Shown piece after piece: positions 38,331-49,808 of a stretch of DNA of 64,000 bases (positions are counted from its first letter, which is position 1; each line of letters opens with the position of its first letter). A program made the position numbers and the translations under genes. The notes beneath the pieces are model-generated. The model was not told where the DNA came from and ran no database searches. It worked only from the letters and a program-made list of their open reading frames with translations. Source of the DNA: Lichtheimia corymbifera B2541 (Eukaryota > Mucoromycota > Mucoromycetes > Mucorales > Lichtheimiaceae). The DNA lies in the NCBI GenBank assembly GCA_000697475.1, contig JNEU01000711.1, forward strand, positions 62,001 through 126,000, written 5' to 3'.

Positions 38331-39514
38331 TCAATCATTCAGGAGTTGATCATATCCATCTAATAGGCACCAAGGGAGCTGAGTTAGTATGTTTTGACAC
38401 TAAAGTACGAGTAGGACAAAAGGGGGTATGTGTGGTTTGGATCACGATACGTTACATGCGCAAATGCCTTCCATATAGCATGCAAGAACAATGCCTGCAC
38501 CCACTTGAGACACGGGGTGTGTAAATCTAATGTATTTGATGGGTCTTAGCGATCCAAAGAATGCAAGAACGATTGTTTTTTGTTACCTTGTGAAATAAGC
38601 AAGCATGTAAAAGATCTGCCAGTGGTGCAGATGCATGCTTATTTTTTTGGTGTATGGGTTGGTGGGTTCCGGGATTTGTGTCACAAGCACTTCTTGGGAT
38701 GCATCGTGTTGTGCTCCGTCACCAGCAGCGGCGGAATCAGCATGGCCTTCCTCTTGTGCAGCAGGAGATGATGGCTTGGGTGCCGTCTTTTTGGGAGTGA
38801 ACATCCACACACGAATGCGATAAATTCTTGTTCTTGACCAATTCTCATTGGTTTCCTTGATGATAGCAAACGAGAGGACAAAAAAAAAGATTGGGATCAG
38901 CAAGGCACATACGTAGTAAATCACGAAAGGTAAGGGATGAATGGCTGCCCAATAAATATGGAAAGCTGCAAAAGCAAGGATGATCCTACGTATTTGTTGT
39001 TATTTTCACACTCTCACACGAAACGATCTCTACTACTACTACTACTACTACTTACACAATCGCTGTCAAAAATACAGCCCACATGCCAAATGGCCAATTC
39101 TTAATGTTAGGCAATGATGTCTTGGTAAAGGGTAGCTCGGCAATCCATCCATAGCCAAATAACATCGGGTAAAAGGCAACTACTGTGATCCAGCTGTATC
39201 CATGTTAGATCGGTCGTCGTGTGGGATGTGATGACAACGTACCTGTATGCATGCGTATAGTTGCCAAACACAAACAAAAGCGTGCCATAGGAGAAGCCAT
39301 GGAACATATCACTCCAGTGTCGTGCCATTGATTTTTCGTTTGTCTCCCAATTCAATCGCCTGGCAATACACCAATAAAGTGGATAGGGCACAATCAAGAA
39401 AGAGAGCATAAAATACAAGTACACGAGTGGGTTGAATGAGAAAAGGGCTGTCTCGCGTACAGCCGAAGGATCTGAAAACTCAAGTTCTGGTTCGTAGGCT
39501 CCAGGCACAGGCAT
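38331..39514 (-). CDS. Conserved multi-pass membrane protein with HHWQIF motif, function unknown
   Basis: Start at 39514 (MPVPGAYEPELEFSD). About five to six hydrophobic segments follow, including FNPLVYLYFMLSFLIVPYPL, a short ARHWSDMFHGFSYGTLLFVFG block, FGMWAVFLTAIV and IYYVCALLIPIFFFVLSFAI. A cytoplasmic Lys/Pro/Ala loop precedes the signature MHLHHWQIFYMLAYFTR. The open frame stops there, but two more exons can be joined: an intron with GTAACA donor leads to FTHPVSQVGAGIVLACYMEG, and a second leads to YGYDQLLND, ending at 38331. This restores a typical-looking C-terminal membrane segment. I do not know a functional name for the family. It is tail-to-tail with the kinase gene, 234 bp apart. 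Confidence 0.72.
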
Positions 39515-39884
39515 AGTCAAAGTTCCCCAATTGTTTTATAGAACGAAAAAAGAGAGAGAGAGAAAAAAAGAAACAAAAGAGGGATTGAAATTGGGGATTG
39601 TCGATCATCGGGCTATATAAACGGAAATAGAAATGGAGCTGTTGTTGCATGAAGGAGCGAAAGAATATAAAGTCAATGACAGGCTAAATGGTGGGGCGGT
39701 GTAATGCTATTGGGTTACCTCGTGCCCAACATGGGTACACGTGTGAACTACTACTAGATCATGTTGTGTGTGTGTGTGCTTGCTGTATAATATGATGGTG
39801 GTGGTAGAATGAATGGGAAGAATGCAAACAAAGATGGATGATGGAAAAGGAGAGTAATGGTATAATAAAGTAATAAAAACAAAA
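39515..39884. other. Tandem intergenic region
   Basis: About 370 bp between two minus-strand genes, holding the membrane-protein promoter and the next gene's 3' UTR. A (GT)n-like run lies near 39763-39780. No gene seen. Confidence 0.4.
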
Positions 39885-40579
39885 TCATGCATGGTGATGG
39901 TGATGAAGCATTACCAATAGATTGGCTGCATCCTCTTCATCGGAGGAAAAGGGAATTGGATTGATATCTTCAGTGGTATGTTGGATAGGAGGACTGGTGG
40001 ATTCAACCGTGGTTGCTCGATGTTGGCGATTGTGAGTGGTGGAGGAAGATGAAGATGATAACGGTCGCTTGTGTGGGAATCTAGGCGATGTGCTTCTTTT
40101 TGCTGATAATGGATATAATGGCGTGCTACGTGTTGCTGCCACTTTTCGCACAACAGCAGGAGGCATCTTATCGTCTTGTTGTTGTTGTGGTGATGATGAT
40201 GGTGATGATGGATGATAATAGCGGCGATAATAGTTGGGAGGAGGTTCATCTTGTTTCTTTGGACGTTTATGTTGATGCAGCAAGAGATTGGATTCAAGCG
40301 TGTGGAGATCATACTTTTCGTAACCATGCTGACGCTTGAAATTAGCTAAAGCGAGCCTCGTCTTTAACCGATGTATCATCTGAAAATATGGTTTGCATGA
40401 ATTATTATGCTGTATCAGTACTCTTTTCTCTCTGTGTGTGGGTGTGGGTGTGGGTGTGTGTACGCGTGTTGTATGTTGTGTTCTCATAGCGTGGTGCCTG
40501 GATTTCCAACATCCGATAAGGTGGCTCCTTTTTCACCCCCACTCACCTCTGCAACATCTTGGTTGGTGGATTGCGACAT
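39885..40579 (-). CDS. Whi5/Nrm1-like G1/S transcriptional repressor candidate
   Basis: Two exons: 40579 back to about 40547 encodes MSQSTNQDVAE, and the second starts at about 40380 with MIHRLKTRLALANFKRQHGY. The motif LKTRLALANFK resembles the GTB motif of Whi5/Nrm1 proteins, which bind and repress SBF/MBF G1/S factors. The middle is Ser/Pro/Gln-rich with several SP/TP sites as expected for CDK control. The end has EEDAANLLVMLHH, similar to the hydrophobic C-terminal block seen in that family, followed by a native His run. Evidence is two short motifs plus composition, so the call is moderate. Confidence 0.55.
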
Positions 40580-41282
40580 TGGAGACGCAGAATGAAGGTA
40601 GTGAAATGAAGGAAACGGAGAAAAAGACGCGTAAAGTAGGGAACGATAAAGAAAAAACGAGAGGGAAAGAAGGAGAACAAATGCGAATTGCTTGAGGCAG
40701 CGCGCCTTTTTTCGGTGGGTGCCGCATGACCAATGCCAATATCATCATCCACCATTATCATTACCTTGTTGTTGTTGCTATAACAATGACCTCTCCGCCT
40801 TGTGCTCATTATCATTGAAACGCATTCCTGCATGACAGTAATGTGATACATAACATCCCTCCTAATCTAGATCATTATTATTGTACAATGTTTCTCCTTT
40901 ATGCAAACAACCAGCTTTTATCTATATGCCTTGTTCCCTCTCTCGTTCATTTAACTCTCACGCTCTTTTACACGTATTTATTCCAGTGATCCATCTTTGA
41001 TAGTACTATCAATAAAAGCACAAACACCCATTCTACTATCATTCACTATATACACATGGCTTTAGATGGGGAGGATAAAATGTTGGTGTGTATGTTTGTG
41101 GCAATTGAAATGTAGAGTGGTGGTGGTGGAGAGTGGCACATGTTGATTGCCGCAGTCAGTAATCTCGGAACATGTTTTCGCCAATTGGAACACACACTGA
41201 GATGGAAAACTTTGTTACCCTACTTTGACCTCGCGTCCGTTTCGCTTCCTTCTATTTTATTCTCTGTTTTTGATTCTATATA
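40580..41282. promoter_or_regulatory. Divergent intergenic region between Whi5-like gene and NTF2
   Basis: About 700 bp between two divergent genes, so it should contain both promoters. No gene seen; open frames in it lack motifs. Confidence 0.45.
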
Positions 41283-41889
41283 ATGGCTGATTTCAACGCA
41301 GTTGCCAAGGCTTTCGTCGAATTCTACTACCAAACCTTCGATACCGGTAGACAAAATCTGGCTCCTCTTTACGCAAGTATCGCCCTGCAATCCTGTGGAT
41401 GAGCAATCAGGAACTAACATCCCACGTTTTTTAATTCTATAGAGACCAGAGTCCATGTTGACTTTTGAAGGCCAACAAAGTTCGGGTGGTAATGCTATCA
41501 TTGAAAAGCTTGTCGTAAGTGATATCATTGGAGCGATATTGCTATCATTATCATTACTCATACGCGTGCGTGCTCTCGCGCGTCTATCTATCTATAGGGT
41601 CTTCCTTTCCAAAAGGTCGCTCACCGTATCAGCACTATCGATGCTCAACCTGCTAACCCCACCAGCGGTACTATCCTCGTCACTGTCACTGGTCAACTCT
41701 TGGTGAGTGCTTTTTTTTTTCTTTTTGACATGTATATATATGCCATCCTTCCAACGATGACACTGACTCATGGTTTCATAGATCGATGAGGAACAAAACC
41801 CCCAAATGTTCATGCAAACCTTCCACTTGGTCCCTGAAGGCTCCTCTTACTGGGTGTTCAATGACATTTTCCGTTTGATCTACGCATAA
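41283..41889 (+). CDS. NTF2: Nuclear transport factor 2
   Basis: Imports RanGDP into the nucleus. Exons 41283-41372, 41443-41514, 41598-41702 and 41782-41889 sum to 375 nt, giving 124 residues, the normal NTF2 size. Blocks visible are [58 protein letters not shown] and a C-terminal [10 protein letters not shown]. The first intron (41373-41442) begins with GCAAGT rather than GT; no GT donor in the vicinity keeps the frame, while its branch site (ACTAAC) and TAG acceptor are normal. Confidence 0.95.
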
Positions 41890-42014
41890 TCAATATAGCA
41901 AACGAGAATAAAACCAGCATACTAGTGTTATTGTGGACATGGACATTTCACTTTTTTTTATTGGTTGGGAGGAAAAAGGAACAGAGTAAAAGTGTGTGCT
42001 TGTGTGTAAAAGTG

Positions 42015-42050
<36 letters not shown>

Positions 42051-42059
42051 TTGATATAT

Positions 42060-43766
42060 TTACAATTCGTCCTTGCTAACGGGCTTAGCCTTCTTATCGA
42101 AAGCAGCAAGAATGTTCTTGCGGACAGTAAAGTCATCCACCTTGCTCGATGTCACGGTATTGGACTTGATGATCTTGTCAAGGCGAGCAGTCTCAGTCTT
42201 GATGAAACCATCACCCTTTTCGAGAACCTTTTTCATGACGATACCATAAAACTTGGCATTGCTAAAGATGAGAGACATGAGTGTTAGATGAGGCACTTTT
42301 TCCCCATGCAAGATATATAACTTACCGAGTACCCAATTCACCAGCAGCAGTAGTAGCTTCCTTTTGGATGGCTTCACGAGCAGCCTTATCCGAAGTGGAG
42401 GCAAACTTGATAGCCAATTGATCGAGTTCAGCAATACGACCAGCCTAATCCATGGATATAAAGATTAGCCATCATCCCATCCCCGAATACTATTGAAAAT
42501 GATACATACAGTAGCATCAAGAGAGCCACCGACAAGACGTTGAGTGCCACATTGCTTGTTCAAGAATTCAATGAAGCCAGCTTCGGTACGAGGACCTTCA
42601 TATGCAACGGGTTCCTTGTTCTCACCAGCGGCAAAGAACTTGATGGTGGGGAAACCAGAAATCTCATACTCGGTACCAATAGTGCGTTCACTGTCAGCAT
42701 CAATCTTGGCCACTTTGCACTATATGAAACATGGTTAATATCAAAAGCGGAGATAAGGAAAAAGAGCGGGTGACACTCACGTTGGGCTCGTTAGCAAAAG
42801 CAGGGGCGCCTTTTTAAAAAGGGGGAGTTGGGGGGGGGGGGGGGGGTGAATAATCCACTTTCATGTGATTTCCTAAAATGGTGTATGCTTACCAAGGTTC
42901 TTGCAATGACCACACCAAGGAGCATAAAATTCAACCAAGACATTTGTGCTGGGATCCTTCACAATCGAGTCAAAGTTTTGCGAATCAAGGACAACGACAT
43001 CCGACTTGTGAGACTTGACACGAGGACGCACACCTATCAACAACACCAACCCCGATGATATCAATCCATTTGCTCAACAATGCATGATCATGATCATGGA
43101 CATACCTGACTTTTCATGGACAAACTTGCTAAGGGAATCAAGATCACGGCCACCACGATAATCCTCAATACCATCAGGAGAAGTGACACCCTTGGGGAAC
43201 CATTTCAAAGTGGGGAAACCTTGGATACCGAAGCGAGCACCCAAATCTCTTTGTTCGTCGGCATTGACCTTGGCAATAACAACGCGGTCTTGAACAGTAG
43301 CAAAGGCTTCACCCAATTCAGCATAAGTAGGAGCAAGCTTCTTGCAATGACCACACCAGGGAGCATAAAACTCAACAAGAGCTGGGCGAGAACCATCGAT
43401 CACCTTGTCAAAGTTCTTGTCGTTCAATACAAATACGTTATCTTCCAGAATGATACGACCAGCATCAGCTGAACCGCCTACAGCACCAGACACCTTGGCA
43501 CGGACGTGGTCAACAACATCAGAGAACGAATTGAAACCCTTGAGTTGATCAAAGGCAGCATTGACATGGCCAGCAAGCTTTTCAGGATTGGTCGACTTGA
43601 TGGAGGTCCACGTTTGTTGGAAATGGCTTTGGACGGTAGGTACATCCAGACGTTTGGCATTGTCAACAAGGCTAACAGCAATATCACCGCCCTTAAAGTG
43701 GTCGTATCCGAGGAACGCCGCGTTGACTACGAGCAGTAATAGAAATAGGTTTCGAAAGAATGCCAT
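42060..43766 (-). CDS. Protein disulfide isomerase with two thioredoxin domains and ERp29-like C-domain (KDEL)
   Basis: ER oxidoreductase of the fungal Erp38/PDI-D type. The N-terminus at 43766 has a signal/anchor ([16 protein letters not shown]). It then has about 85 residues without thioredoxin features, before two thioredoxin domains each with [11 protein letters not shown] active sites. The C-terminal helical region ([14 protein letters not shown] ... [11 protein letters not shown]) fits the ERp29c/D domain. The protein ends in SKDEL, an ER-retrieval signal. About four introns; the one after the second CGHCKNL carries a 17-nt G run on the plus strand (42830-42846). Roughly 480 residues, longer at the N-terminus than typical Erp38. 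It is tail-to-tail with NTF2; a (GT)17-like run at 42015-42049 lies between. Confidence 0.9.
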
Positions 43767-44720
43767 ATCTCTTTTCAAATAAATATGTTGAAAAAAGAGA
43801 AAAAGAGTAACCAGTTGGGCCTTGTATAAACGCGCTTTTTCTTTAAGCAAACTGGCATTAGCGAATCATTGTGCACCATGTGGTGCTGGCTCCCAATCTC
43901 CGTTACGCGCTATTTGATCATCCCATGACGCCCTCGTTTGCATGACAAACACTCACTCTTTGTTCTAGACTATGGCCATGGATACAATAAATCACTATCA
44001 TGAGCTCTCTATATACAGTGAAGGATTTGTTGGTGTTGTCACCATACTCCTTTTCAGTTGATCAAACATTCCATTATTCTCCACCTGACGATTTTCCCAT
44101 TCTTTCAATAGTGCACATGTCGATTAATGACAACATCCGATTTAATCTCAGGCATAACAACGATCACATCCAGCATTGCTGATAATATGATAATGTATAA
44201 TGGGAGACAGTGTTGACGAGATTGACCTTACAAGACTCTAGAAAAGTTGCAAGAAACGCAAACTTGAGCTCTTAAGAAAGGAGAGAGAGATGTGTGAGTA
44301 GTATACAATGGTAGACGACAACATCCTATTTACGTGTATGCATCCAAGGTGGTCCATGCATTGATAAATTCTACCTTCACCAGTAATATGGTCCTGTCTA
44401 ACTAGGGCAGCTGGTATGTGTGTATGTTTGCGAATTCGAGGCTTATTGTAAGCCGCCAAGACCCAATTACATCGATATCATCATCATATGTAATAAGATG
44501 TTACTTTATTAAGAGCAACCTAGTATCGTAAATACCAATTTGCAACAGGTTAAAGCAAAATGATTCGATCTACATTAAATCTTGGGTGGAGTGAACGGCT
44601 CTAGATTGTTTTGTTGTTGGAGGAGGAGAAGGAAGAGGCGATGAGAAATAGTAGGCTTGTGTGTGTGTGCGCGGAATGGGTGTTGTTGTTGTTGGCATGG
44701 TATTGGAGGATGTATGAATT
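43767..44720. other. Intergenic region between PDI and PDH E2
   Basis: About 950 bp between two minus-strand genes. It should include the PDI promoter and the 3' UTR of the E2 gene. No gene or motif of note. Confidence 0.4.
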
Positions 44721-46582
44721 TTAAAGGAGCATCTTGAGAGGGTTCTCCATGAAGCCCTTGAAAGCCTTCAACCAGGTTGCAGCAACAGCGCCATCAACGA
44801 CACGGTGGTCACTGGAAAGAGAGACTTCCATAACGTTGCGGACAGCAAGACCCTTTTCCTTGGTAGCATCAGGAACCACCTTTTGAGTGGTAGCACCAAT
44901 GGCGAGGTTGCATGCCATAGGAGGGTTGATGATGGCAGTAAAGTGCTTCACGCCATACATACCAAGGTTGGAAATGCTAAAGCTGCCACCTTGGTATTCA
45001 TGAGGAGCAAGCTTGCCGTTGCGTGCACGAGCAGCCATATCCTTGACAGTGTTGGAGATATCAGACAATCCACGGCCTTCAACACCGGTAACAATGGGAG
45101 TAAGCAAACCGGTAGGGGTGGCGACAGCAATAGAAATATCGGCACTGTTGTATCTATACATACGCGTACAATCATCAGCAATGCTGATTTCTCCTTGCCA
45201 TTCCCTTAAATTAGACTTACTGTCTGATAAAGTCGCCTTGCCATGCAGCATTGACTTCAGGCACTTGCTTCAAGCTGAGAGCGGAAGCCTTGATAATAAA
45301 GTCATTGACCGAAAGCTTGTAGCTACCATCACCAGCCTTGTTAAGAACTTCACGAAGCTTGGTGATCTTGTCCATGTTGATCTCAGTGGTGACATAGTAG
45401 TGGGGCACGGTTTGCTTGGATTCAGTCAAACGATCGGCAATGATACGGCGCATGTTGGTGGTAGGGATATCAGTGAAAGCATCACCAGAAGCGGATTGAG
45501 GAGCATAGGCAACAGGCAAGGGTGCAGCAGCAGCAGGTGCAGGTGCAGCTGTCAATGAAAAATGTTAGCGATTGATTGTTTACATATACCATGTAAATCA
45601 TCACATACCAGGCTTGGGTTGCTCAACCTTGGGTGCTTCTACACACACACACACACGACATAGAGTGATTAGGCATATGGGTTTATGTTATATATATATA
45701 TATATCCCATTTACTTACCAGCAGCAGGCTTGGGAGCAGCAGGTTCTTCAGCCTTGGGAGCTTCAGCAGGCTTTTCTTCAGCAGCAGGAGCGGGTGCAGG
45801 AGCAGCTTGTTCAACAGTGAAATCCTCAAAGGCAGCAATATCACTCTCATTCTCAACAAGGACGGCAATGGGCTAGTAGTAGTAGTAGTAAAATGATCAT
45901 GTGAGCTAAATACACTTTTTGAACCATTTCCATCTCATCCATACCGTGCCAACAGGGAAATCCTTTGCACCAGTATCAGCCAAAATCTTGGCAAGATAAC
46001 CTTCTTCTTGACACTCAAAGTCCATTTGGGCCTTGTCGGTTTCGATCTCGACGAGAACATCACCAGGAACAACTTCATCACCGACCTTCTTTTGCCAGAC
46101 ACCAATACCACCTTGGGTCATGCTATAAATCAATCAATCATGAATGCATGTTCTTGATTGTTCGCGTGTTTTCATCACTTACGTAGGGGACAATGCGGGC
46201 ATGGCAATAAGCTGATGCTCGGGATAGGCTACACAAATAACATCGCGTCTGAGTATACATACAGCACTTCACATATACCCCTCCCCCCAACAAAGTATGG
46301 ACACGCTCATACTTACTCTTGGAGCTGTAATGTCTGGCATTGACGGAAGCAATCGAGTTACCAACAGCACGGAGAGCAACAAACTTGGATTGGCTGCAAT
46401 AACAGCGGGATCAGATTACTCGAATGGTGGTGTCATATAGAAATATACCTCGAGGAAGAAAAAGCGCGTGCACTGTTAGTGGCCTGACGAGCCAACAAAG
46501 GAGTGACTCTGGAAGAGACACGGATAGTGGTGGATCGAAGGTTGGAGGTGGCTCTCAAAAGCTGACGTCTAGCACAAGACAT
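44721..46582 (-). CDS. LAT1: Pyruvate dehydrogenase E2, dihydrolipoamide acetyltransferase
   Basis: Mitochondrial core enzyme that transfers acetyl groups to CoA. The start at 46582 gives a presequence ([17 protein letters not shown]). A single lipoyl domain follows, with MPALSPTMTQGGI and the lipoylated Lys in [13 protein letters not shown] long Ala/Pro/Lys linker leads to the catalytic domain: [44 protein letters not shown] and the active-site SSDHRVVDG, ending NPLKMLL. About seven introns. Between lipoyl and catalytic domains I see only linker: the usual peripheral subunit-binding domain (ASPxxRxxAxE...GTGxxGRI) is absent. Otherwise intact and of normal core length (roughly 460 residues in all). 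Confidence 0.94.
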
Positions 46583-47748
46583 GGTATATGAAAATGGAAG
46601 AAAGGTGGAATTGTGCGGGAAACGGTTGGAAAACAATTTTGACGCTCCATTGATTGCCGGCCAAACCCGATAATACTCCCGTCTTTGTCCGCGTTGTACC
46701 CATAGCGATGATCTCTTTCTCATCATCTTCTTTTCCCGGCTATCTATATATCATCCCAATACTAGAAGTTTTCTCTCTTGCTCACCATCCATTATACTTT
46801 TCGCATTGCATGATTTTTGGTTATTTATCACCTTGCTGGATTATACTGACAATAATAAAATGACTTTTTCATACATCTCCATTGTTGTTATTGTTATTGT
46901 AAGTGATACGATTCGATCACATGACCATGTAGCATAGTCGATCATTGTGATCTGCATATAAAATCACACCTTGATTCTAAAGGCGGTACACGTTTATATG
47001 ATGTAAGCGAAGCCATATTACTGCTGGAGCAACATATATTATTATATATCAAGCTAATGATATACGTAATCTCTCCTTGTAGTATGTAATGTGCTATTAC
47101 AGCAACCGAAAGATTAAAGTGGATCACTGGGGAGGAGAGTTATTATTGTCATCATGTGCTCTTATTATATAAGGATGCCATCATTACCAGCCCCAGGAAT
47201 CAATCATGCAATAACAAGAAAAGCACGAAACAATTTATATCATGTTTGGGTTTACAAGTCCTCCGTACAATATGGACATGAAAGGAAACTCGAATGCAAA
47301 CACGTCCGATGGCTCTCCCCTTTCCTTGCGTGCAATGCATGAACAAGAATTTGATACAAATCAGGCGGATTATTATATGAAGTGAGATAATGATGTTGAT
47401 TCCGTCCAAGAAAGCCTCCACGGAAAAACAACGCCACCCATACATGCAGCATTGAACAAACAAATGATCCATGACATATACAGTAGTATACTCTCTTATT
47501 ATCAGGCACATAAACAAGTCTTGAGCATTATAACACAACGCTTTATTCGGAGATAATATCGCTGTTGATGTTGGGATCACTCCTTTCTTGGTCAGTAAAA
47601 GTGTGTTGAGTGTGTGTGTGAGTGTGCGTTTGTGTGCGTGTGTGTGTGTATATTGGACCCTCTCTCTCTTTCTCTCTTTCTTTTTTTTCCACTCCACCCT
47701 CATCTCTCTCACTCTTTTTTTCACTCACACGCACAATCAGTCCTTGTC
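46583..47748. promoter_or_regulatory. Divergent intergenic region between PDH E2 and MUB1
   Basis: About 1.2 kb. The last 150 bp before 47749 carry GT-rich then pyrimidine-rich DNA, typical of a core promoter and leader. The MUB1 frame is open further upstream but translates that low-complexity stretch. No other gene. Confidence 0.45.
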
Positions 47749-49549
47749 ATGCGTGAGCCCAATTTCAGTTTTCCTGCACAAAACAGAGCAACGGTTGTCA
47801 TCTCATCTGCACTTTACGATCGAAGGGCGTTGGACTGCACAGCAACGTTACCACTTGTGAATTCGCTTACACATCTTGCATACATGACATCGACGTCACC
47901 CCGTATACGAGAGATCCTTGCAGCTGATGGAGGGTTGGAACGACTTGTCAAGATACTCGCGACTTGTCAGCATACGGACCGACATTCGTTATGGAAGTGG
48001 TCTCTTGCGTTTCAGTGTGTAGTCAATGTGGGTGTCAGAGGCACTGAAGCTATACGTAGTCGTGTGGTGGAAACTGGAGCAGTACAAGTAGTGCTTTCCA
48101 TCCTAGAGAACTTTTTACATGCGTTGGAACAAGCGAGAAATGAAAGTGAGCAAGAACGCAATAATCAGCAGCAGCAACAGCAGCATCAACAGCAATCTAT
48201 TCCACCTTCATCCAATGTATCCCTTACTGCTACGCTTCCACCTACGCAATCAAGATCCACGCCTATCATCACTTCAAGCACGATCACATCTCCTTCACCG
48301 CGGAGTCTTTTCAGTCCAACTGCATTGAATAACAGCAACAATGAGGAGGAGTCATCATTATCATCCATTTCAATTGAAAGACCATTTGCATCTCCACCAA
48401 GACGACGCACATTTCTCACTCGAAGTCCAAAGCAGAAATTCAAACCTGCGGATCCATCTTTATCATCCATACCAATGCTCAACAATCTATCATCGGATGC
48501 GGTCTTACATCGAGAAGAGGATATCCTGTTGTCATTGCAGCTATTGGCTTATCTTTCCAAATACCCCCATATCCGAGAATCATTTCACAAGAACTATCGC
48601 CGCAATATCTTTTCTGTGGTCGAGAGATTCACCTATCGTTTACATCCTACCAATGTCACTTACTGGGCCGGTGTTATTATGCGCAACGCCTGTAGAAAAG
48701 ATGAAGCACGAGGTGGGATCCGTCAATGTGCTTACATGCATTGCGGCAAGTGGGAACGATTTCCTCGTGAATTTGCAAAATGTCGTCGATGGTAAGTTGG
48801 ATGTGCATGGATTAGTTGATGATATATATAATTAACCCTCTCTCCTATTGTTCAGTCGCAAAGCAAAATACTGTTCCAAACAATGCCAATCAAGAGCATG
48901 GCAAGAAGGACATCGATGGTGGTGCGTAGAACGACATCATGCACCCAACACGACCACTACCACAGCAACGCAAAATCAACAACAACAAACTACCAATGCT
49001 GCTGCTACCACGACAACCATGACAACAACGCATGGTGATGGCAACAATACCAATCTTGCAGTAACCACAGCTACACCAACTCCACCTACAGCGACAACCC
49101 CCATGACGACAACAACCAATACTGCGACTGCAACACCACCAGCAGATACTGCTCAAGTGATGCCTTTGGATACCACTCAACATGGCACGGCACCGGATGT
49201 CTTGCCCATTCAGCTTGATGGCACAAATCAACAAAACGATATGGATGTTGAACCTGCCAATACTGTTAACGATACCAACACAGCAACAACAACGCATCAT
49301 TCAATTACCACCCATCATCATTCATCCAATCCTGAAAACACAAGCAGTAGCAATGATCACCATCTCAATCATCATCCCCATCCATCCTCATCGTCGTCTT
49401 CTTTGTTAACGGATCCATCCCGAAGGCGTCGCAATTCTCGTATCACTCACAGTGTTCCTTCAGGTTCATCTACAGAAGCAGAGGCTGATGCTGCCGATAG
49501 CAGTGGTGGTGGATCTGGACCCTTACGTGATCTCATGGATATCGATTAA
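47749..49549 (+). CDS. MUB1: MUB1/SamB-type MYND zinc-finger protein
   Basis: Adaptor of the Ubr2 ubiquitin ligase in yeast (Rpn4 turnover); SamB controls hyphal morphogenesis in Aspergillus. Two exons, 47749-48791 and 48856-49549, give 578 residues. The start MREPNFSFPAQNRA, then ALYDRRALDCTATLPLVNSL and TSTSPRIREILAADGGLERL, is the conserved armadillo-like N-region of this family. A second ordered part (HREEDILLSLQLLAYLSKYP) precedes the MYND finger, CAYMHCGKWE ... KCRRCRKAKYCSKQC ... HRWWC; the intron splits a Cys codon inside the finger. The tail is long, Thr/Asn/His-rich and disordered. All MYND cysteines are in place. Confidence 0.93.
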
Positions 49550-49808
49550 ACACACTACTACTCCTACTACTCCTACTACTACTACTTTATTTCCCTTTTG
49601 TGCGAGCGTTGGCATGTGCGTGTGTGTGCGTGTGTGTTTCTCTATCTCCCATTCTCCCTTTCAACATTCTGATCTTGTACATGTATCATTTTCTCCTTTT
49701 TTTTTTTCTCTCTCTCTTTCATGACTAAAGCGAAGCTACCCTTTTTTCACTTTTTCCTTTTTCCTTCATCTTATCTTTATAATGAATGGTGTATCTTTAT
49801 ACTTTATC

